From positions 1-64,000 of the forward strand of contig JAVTVY010018770.1 of NCBI GenBank assembly GCA_036873755.1: a stretch of DNA of 64,000 nucleotides. The letters are read 5' to 3'. This document shows positions 57,312 through 64,000 of the stretch, piece after piece (the stretch's first letter is position 1; each line of letters begins with the position of its first letter). A model generated the notes under the pieces. The model was given only the letters and a program-made list of their open reading frames with translations, searched no databases and was not told where the DNA came from. A program made the translations under genes and the position numbers. This stretch comes from Hanleya hanleyi (taxonomy: Eukaryota > Mollusca > Polyplacophora > Lepidopleurida > Hanleyidae).

Positions 57312-58007
57312 GACGGCAGGTTTGAACCACTGTAAGTCTGGTTGTGTTTAACTGTGGGCCTTGATTTATTCTTTATCTGAAAATTCAGTATGTAGACGAA
57401 AAGAAATTGTCAATTTGGCGCTTTTTAGACAAAAATTATTTCCACCAGATATGTGTATCAAAAACGCATTGAGGACGATTCCCTATCTAAAGCGAGCACC
57501 GCCTTTGTGATCTTACAACAAAGTTCCATGGATCGGTTGTCGATGGACCGCGGAGAATGACTGCCCTTTCCGCCGTAACAAATGATACCGGATAAAATTT
57601 ATTGGAAAGGCAAATTTAAAAGAAATTGAAAGGTAAAATTTGCTGTGATAATGTCCCAATTATCACATTCAATGCACGAACTACCGTGCATTGCAAACGT
57701 GTATATGAATGCTGTAAGGATCATGAATGCTGTAAGGGCCATCAAATGAGAACAGTCTCCGGGCAGGAGATCAAAACTACACATGTGAAAAAGAGAAAAA
57801 ACAGAACTGAAAAGTCATAACAGAGTAGGGTTTACCTGGGTAAACCCGACAAAAATTGAAAATTGACGGTCAGATTTCAATATTTGATTTTGAGAAACCA
57901 AAAGCAAAAAACCGAAAATTGAAAATTGACGGTCAAATTTCAATTTTTGATTTTGAGAAACCAAAAACGAAAAAAGAAAATTGAACTGGGCAAGTTTACC
58001 TGGACCG

Positions 58008-59500
58008 CCATAAGAGTTGGCTGATTCAAATGTCGATCGCAATACAGTTATTTGATAATATAATCTTACCTCTTGAGCAAATGTCGCGAGGGCGCGTTTC
58101 AAGAATGCATAGGGGAGGAACATGATTTATTTTGCGCTAGGACAGCGCTTGAGGACTATAGTATTCAAGGTAGAAAATTAATGTATCTGTACGTCCGAGT
58201 CATAGCCATATTCATAGCCCATCATCCAAGCTCATTAGAATTCTAGTTCATGGAACACTTGTGGGAGGCGATGAATCATTTATTTGAGACAAGGGGTGTC
58301 CGCAAGATACATATGAAGCGATTGGAAGTTGTGTTTCTGGAAACAATTGACCATAGCCCGATTTATTTGCAACATAACCTTGTGCGTTGCATATCTTGAT
58401 GTTTTGCGCCGGTAAGTGATGTTCGATGTGGAAACCACACCAATGAATATCGACTGATACAATGTGGTTGCAAGCACTTTCAAATTGGAAAAAAAAAATC
58501 CGTCGATGGTTTTTTGAACAAGAAATCACTTTTCAGTCGCAATGACGTTCCCAGGAATTTGCATAGTTTAATGATATAGTTTGTCCACTTTTCGAATTTC
58601 AATTCAAAGAGATTGTCGAACAAAGTCCAAGAAAACAGGTAATCCATCGGAGATTCACGAGCCGCCGAAAGAAATATTCAAGAATCAAACGGAATTCGTC
58701 AGAACTACGCTGTTCTGTCAAAGTTTCGAATTTCTTACCAATGCACCAACCTTTGTGTCCGAGACTGTATATTGACGATTTTATGGATGCAAAGATCATC
58801 CCAACCCTTATTTCCCAGATCTTCCTTTATTAAGTACTACATGTAAGCGACCAGTATTTCCGTTCCTTCTTCGGCGTGGTCTCTTGATGGGATAATTTAA
58901 CTTTCACATGCAAGAAAGTTAATGGTAACACTTCTGTTATATTGAAGTACCACTTCAAAACAGAGAATAACCAAAAAAAATCAGATTATTGATCATGTAG
59001 TTTTTGTATAAATCATTTTAAATCAGATAATCTAAGAAATCAGATGGATTTCAATGGGACTTTGGGATTCAGTCAATATATGCTCAACATGCCATCTTGG
59101 ATGTGCTGATTTGATGTCTGTTATGTTGTCCTTATATTCTTTATGCCAATTCCCCGATGAACGCAGAATTCAAACGAACAAACGGGTCACAAATCGTAAT
59201 AATAATAAGACATTTCCGAGTAAATATTTTAAAAAAATGAACTTCCTCCATGTCCATATCATTTTACGATTGTAATTTAGCTTGATAAGAAAATATATCC
59301 ATCAGTTTCACAGGATTAATACGAAGCTGCGCATCAGAAAACCCCTCGGCTCTGGGCGCCAGCCATTCATAATGTATTCAATTTGAAGCAAGACTTCAGG
59401 AACACCAAGCAGTCAAGTGACAAATATACAGATTATGCCAAATTTTGCCATTAGAAATGACCTCGAAAGTTTCCGTCCAATCAGCGAAACCAGTATTCAT
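58008..59500. other. Unassigned intergenic DNA
   Basis: No gene, RNA or clear repeat recognised. Confidence 0.4.
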
Positions 59501-59519
59501 TACATAAGTCTGTTGATGC

Positions 59520-60770
59520 AAATTTTACATCGAGCATTTGAAAATTATCAGAGATAGAGATCAATAATGATTTCACATAAATTAAAGATGGCCGCCCATC
59601 CTTCCCACCACTCAGAGAAACTGATGTGGTTATTCATTGCAAGTCTCTTGATATATGGATGCTGTATACCAAGTTTCATATAGAACACTGAAATGGTATC
59701 AAAGATATACATCATTAAAGATTTTGCATAAATTAAAGATGGCCACCAAGGTTTCCGCCCAATCAGAAAAACCAAAACTGTCTATTGATACATCGATGAT
59801 GTATACAAAATTTTACATCGAGCACTTGAACGGTATCAGAGATATAGATCATTAATGATTTTGCATAAATTAAAGATGGCCGCCCATCCTTCCCGCCACT
59901 CAGAGGAACTGATGTGGTTATTCATTGCAAGTCTCTTGATACATTGATGCTGGATACCAAGTTTCATATAGAGCACTGAAATGGTATCAAAGATATACAT
60001 CATTAAAGATTTTGCATAAATTAAAGATGGCCACCAAGGTTTCCGCCCAATCAGAAATGCCAGAACTGTCATTTATCGTAAGTCTATTGATGCATCGATG
60101 ATATATACCAAATTTTACATCGAGCGCTCGAACAGTATCAGAGATAGAGATCATTAATGAATTCGCATACATTAAAGATGGCCGCCCATCCTTCCCGCCA
60201 CTCAGAGGAACTGGTGTGGTTATACATTGCAGGTCTCTTGATACATCGATGCTGTATACCAAGTTTCGTATAGAACACTTGAATGGTATCAAAGATATAT
60301 ATCATTGAAGATTTTGCATAAATTAAAGATGGCCGCCAAGGTTTTCACCGAATCAGGGAAACTGGTTTGGTCATTCCTTTGAAGTTTCTTGATGCATCGA
60401 TGATCTATACCAAGTTTCACACTGAACAGAGAAATGATACCTAAGATACACAAGATTAATGATTTCGCATAAATTAAATATGGCCGCCAAAGTTTCCAAC
60501 CAATCAGGTCCAGATTCAATAGGGTTCTGGGTCATGAGCATATGGATGTGCAGTGCAAGTTTGGTGTGCCTAGGGTACGTCGTTCTAAAGATATCTTGGT
60601 AACAAGAAACCTGTGACGGTTTCGCATAAATTAAAGATGGCCGCCAAAGTTTCAAACCAATCAGGTCCAGATTCAATAGGGTTCTGGGTCGAGAGCATAC
60701 GGATGTGTGCTGCAAGTTTGGTGTGCCTAGGGTAAGTCGTTCTAAAGATATCTTGGTAACGAGAAAGGTG
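59520..60770 (+). repeat. Minisatellite, about 150-bp unit, eight copies
   Basis: AATTAAAGATGGCCGCC or AATTAAAGATGGCCACC starts each unit at about 59580, 59731, 59868, 60017, 60170, 60319, 60473 and 60628. The first units alternate between two types (CCCATCCTTCCCGCCACTC and AAGGTTTCCGCCCAATC), i.e. a dimeric higher-order repeat of about 290 bp. Open frames inside are repeat artefacts. Confidence 0.88.
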
Positions 60771-60860
60771 TGACGGACAGACGGACAGACGGACGGACGG
60801 ACGGACGTACATGACGACGACAATACCCTTCGGCCAAATTTTGGCCGAGGGGTAAAAACC
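60771..60860 (+). repeat. (GACG)n-type run followed by a hairpin
   Basis: GGACAGACGGAC repeats (60772-60808), then CCCTTCGGCCAAA and TTTGGCCGAGGGG, a strong hairpin (about 60828-60855), then TAAAAA. It terminates the minisatellite and may be the end of the element that carries it. Confidence 0.75.
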
Positions 60861-61075
60861 GCTCCATGAATAAACTGAACCAGACATGCTACATGGAAAA
60901 GGGTACATGAATTGATGTCCGGACATGGCTCATGCACCTATTCTATATATGTAGGTCTTCATTCAGCCAGTGTTTCATTTATAGGACTTCATCACACCTA
61001 GCTATGTGGCATATATCATGTGCACACGCCCCATGTACAATGGTGTAGGTCTAAATTTGGAATGAATTGCACATA
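60861..61075. other. Short unassigned spacer
   Basis: Between the minisatellite and the 510-bp array; nothing recognised. Confidence 0.4.
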
Positions 61076-63146
61076 TTACAACACATATAAGAGAAGTGGG
61101 AAGAGATGCCGACATACTGACAGAGCCACATGACTTCACAGTATAGTCTTCTGGTTAACCTATTCTAAAGTACATACCAAGAATCTAACGATTCGTGATA
61201 TGTGTTGTATCTCAGGTACGCTTTTATTGTACCTGTTCATGTGGCAACTTGGATGATATGACCACACGGCCCCTAGCACCGGCATAAGCGGTATTAGATA
61301 CAAATCTAGAGAGCTATGATGGAAATGCTCTGACAACTCGTATACTGGTAATTGGTGAGCTGTTTCGCTGTGACAACTCGTACATTGGAGATTGGTGAGC
61401 TGTATCGTCGTCAGATGTAAATGACGGCATTTAACACAAAAGACTAGTCTGTAAGGCCCGATGTCGACCCAGCATCAACTTCCCACAAATGCCAACATAT
61501 ATCAAAGACCAAAAGGTCTGTACAGGGGGCGGGCCTCGGGGACGAAACGTCCACCAGCAGAATCTCGCCATATACAGGAAAAAATTACAACACATATAAG
61601 GGAAGTGGGAAGAGGTGCCGACATACTGACTGCGTCACATGACTTCACAGAATAGTCTTCTGGTTAACCTATTCTAAAGCACATACCAAGAATCTAACGA
61701 TTCGTGATATGTGTTGTATCTCAGATACGCTTTTATTGTACCTGTTCATGTGGTAACTTGGATGATATGACCACACGGCCCCTACCACCGGCATAAGCGG
61801 TATTAGATACAAATCTAGAGAGCTAAGATGGAAATGCTCTGACAACTCGTATATTGGTAATTGGTGAGCTGTTTCGCTGTGACAACTCGTACACTGGGGA
61901 TTGGTGAGCTGTATCGTCGTCAGATGAAAATGACGGCATTTAACACAAAAGACTAGTCTGTAAGGCTCGCGATGTCGACCCAGCATGAACTTCCCACAAA
62001 TGCCAACATATATCAAAGACCAAAAGGTCTGTACAGGGGGCGGGCCTCGGGGACGAAACGTCCACCAGCAGAATCTCGCCATATACAGGTAAAAATTACA
62101 ACACATATAAGGGAAGTGGGAAGAGGTGCCGACATACTGACAGAGCCACATAACTTCACAGTATAGTCTTCCGGTTAACCTATTCTAAAGCACACACCAA
62201 GAATCTAACGATTCGTGGTATGTGTTGTATCTCAGGTACGCTTTTATTGTACCTGTTCATGTGGCAACTTGGATGATATGACCACACGGCCCTAGCACCG
62301 GCATAAGCGGTATTAGATACAAATCTAGAGAGCTATGATGGAAATGCTCTGACAACTCGTATATTGGTAATTGGTGAGCTGTTTCGCTGTGACAACTCGT
62401 ACACTGGGGATTGATGAGCTGTATCGTCGTCAGATGAAAATGACGGCATTTAACACAAAAGACTAGTCTGTAAGGCTCGTGACGTCAACCCCGCATCAAC
62501 TTCCCACAAATGCCAACATATATCAAAGACCAAAAGGTCTGTACAGGGGGCGGGCCTCGTGGACGAAACGTCCACCAGCAGAATCTCGCCATATACAGGT
62601 AAAAATTACAACATATATGAGGGAAGTGGGAAGAGGTGCCGACATATACTGACAGAGCCACATGACTTCACAGTATAGTCTTCTGGTTAACCTATTCTAA
62701 AGCACATACCAAGAATCTAACGATTCGTGATATGTGTTGTATCTCAGATACGCTTTTATTGTACCTGTTCATGTGGTAACTTGGATGATATGACCACTCG
62801 GGCCCCTAGCACCGGCATAAGCGGTATTAGATACAAATCTAGAGAGCTAAGATGGAAATGCTCTGACAACTCGTATGTTGGTAATTGGTGAGCTGTTTCG
62901 CTGTGACAACTCGTACACTGGGGATTGATGAGCTGTATCGTCGTCAGATGAAAATGACGGCATTTAACACAAAAGACTAGTCTGTCAGGCCCGATGTCGA
63001 CCCAGCATCAACTTCCCACAAATGCCAACATATACCAAAGACCAAAAGGTCTGTACAGGGGCGGGCCTCGGGGACGAAACAGAATCTCGTCATATACAGG
63101 TAAAAATTACAACACATATAAGGGAAGTGGGAAGAGGTGCCGACAT
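61076..63146 (-). repeat. 510-bp satellite array (four copies plus a stub)
   Basis: Units start ATTACAACACATATAAG at about 61076, 61585, 62096, 62606 and 63107 (spacing 509, 511, 510, 501). Each unit has an internal 44-bp near-duplication (TGACAACTCGTA...TTGGTGAGCTGT, twice), a hairpin CGTCAGATGAAAATGACG and a stretch GGGACGAAACGTCC. One minus-strand frame is open for 160 codons over almost a full unit, but it breaks in other copies. Partial units lie at 25156-25559 and 32355-32572. Confidence 0.93.
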
Positions 63147-64000
63147 GAAGTCCACATCCTCCTTACATATTTAAAGTTTAAAATATCTTGTAGGATCTAA
63201 GTTTATATAAGAAAAAACTGAAATTTGAGATTCTCTCAGTGGAAGCACGAATTCTAGATTCCAGCTCAACTGTGCTAGATTCTCATGTTCTGCCAGATCT
63301 GTTTCTATCATTCCAGCTTAATACTGTACATGAAGACGTGATTTAATGGTAACCGGTTCCTCTTTATTGCACATTCCAGTGAAGATACAAAAGTATACGG
63401 TATCCATTTTAATTAGTCCTTCATTTCAGCATTAACCTTCGATATGAATCTTCTTTTTTTGCAGTGTATAACAAAACCGAAAAATACAAAATGACGACCA
63501 TTTCTCCTTATTATTTATAATATATTACTCTTTTATTTATTTATTTTTCGTATAAAACCCCATAATAGTTATTTCATGCATGTGTTGAGGCTCAGTTGCA
63601 TAGGGTGATGTCAAAGGGTAAATGGTTTTCAGTAAAATGTAACTTTTCCTCCTTGGAAATATAGAATTTCCCCGAGTGGGATTTTTTCCCGAGGAGAAGT
63701 CATATTGCTGAACACCAACCGCTAATATGCGACTCTGCATTAGTTGTAAGGAAACATGTGATGACATACAGATTGATCGGGTTATTATTAAGAAACATTT
63801 GGTTGTTCCATTACACGTATACCTACTTTATCGTTCCATAGAAATTCGAATACTATTTCCCCGGTCAGATCATATGGTTGGGATACAAGCTACAACTTTA
63901 GTAATTAAGTGATTGAGTGAGTAATGTTCAGCAATAAATCATGATGCACAAGGGCGTCGTTGAGAGACCGGGGAGGGGGAGGGGGGCGCGAACGATTCCC
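63147..64000. other. Unassigned DNA; fragment of a dispersed repeat
   Basis: Bases 63863-63945 (GGTCAGATCATATGGTTGGG and beyond) match 22735-22814, the right end of the copy-1-specific insertion. The last 30 bases are G-rich. No gene. Confidence 0.5.

Larger units (their letters stand above)
54668..58007. mobile_element. 3.3-kb TIR element with nested insertions
   Basis: Left end GGTCCGTGTAACCTTGCAC then AGTTCAATTTTCG; the right end is the inverse of GGTCCAGGTAAACTTGCCC then AGTTCAATTTT. Inside both ends are runs of TTTCGTTTTT / CAAAAATTGAAATTTGAC segments (54690-54850; 57845-57985). It contains a palindromic element (55855-56480), a hairpin-ended repeat (56554-56910) and a MITE (57105-57311). 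No transposase recognised. Ends are imperfect, so the limits are approximate. Confidence 0.62.

Noticed and set aside
60371..60937. 188-residue and 113-residue minus-strand frames
   Set aside because: They lie on the minisatellite and GACG run; the repetitive sequence explains them.
61540..61580. Hammerhead ribozyme in the 510-bp unit
   Set aside because: GGGACGAAACGTCC looks like the 3' half of a hammerhead core, but no CUGANGA box precedes it on that strand and stems do not form. It stays a lookalike unless folding shows otherwise.
61669..62151. 160-residue minus-strand protein in the satellite
   Set aside because: The frame covers almost one repeat unit, breaks in the other units by indels, and has no known domain; it is probably chance plus repeat structure.

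Overview
The window is non-coding-rich animal DNA, most likely from a marine invertebrate. It is AT-rich (by eye), has no operons, and holds a Ty3/gypsy element, a DIRS-type tyrosine-recombinase retrotransposon, a Maverick/Polinton-type element, a tRNA-derived SINE with a conserved 3' domain, a LINE and many TIR elements. This mix is typical of molluscs, hemichordates, amphioxus and similar genomes. The species cannot be named from the sequence. Only one candidate host-gene piece was found: a short signal-peptide exon, present twice.

Layout. (1) 1-5852: gypsy element on the minus strand with one LTR in the window; gag is frameshifted and the integrase is broken by an exact 89-bp tandem duplication. 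It sits inside the reverse transcriptase of a DIRS-like copy (5853-7142). (2) 7690-28118 and 37882-51170: two direct copies of one segmental duplication. Each copy gained different insertions, so the other copy often preserves the empty target site. Copy 1 holds an hAT-like MITE (7735-7939), a 3.4-kb TIR element (7965-11342), a 4-kb hAT-like foldback element whose arms are arrays of palindromes (13028-16990), a 2-kb insertion (about 20816-22814) and a 4.2-kb TIR-bounded element with DIRS reverse transcriptase, RNase H and tyrosine recombinase remnants (22832-27005). Copy 2 holds a 5'-truncated LINE (38788-40733) and a 4.8-kb element with about 490-bp TIRs and a 5-bp target duplication (45857-50674). 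(3) 28627-35195: a 49-bp satellite split by a 5.6-kb deletion derivative of a Polinton (28812-34413). It keeps only a capsid-type gene, broken by an insertion, and an adenain-like protease gene. (4) 51171-64000: nested TIR elements, hairpin-ended repeats, a palindromic element, an approximately 150-bp minisatellite, and a 510-bp satellite array (61081-63146) whose unit is also the insert that breaks both the DIRS reverse transcriptase and the Polinton capsid gene.

How it fits together. This is a transposon graveyard with legible order. A SINE entered a DIRS element; that interrupted element exists twice; gypsy then entered one copy. The paired duplications give before/after views of at least four insertions, and so exact element ends and target duplications. 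All protein-coding genes seen belong to mobile elements and all but the small protease gene show breaks. All alignments and boundaries were made by eye.
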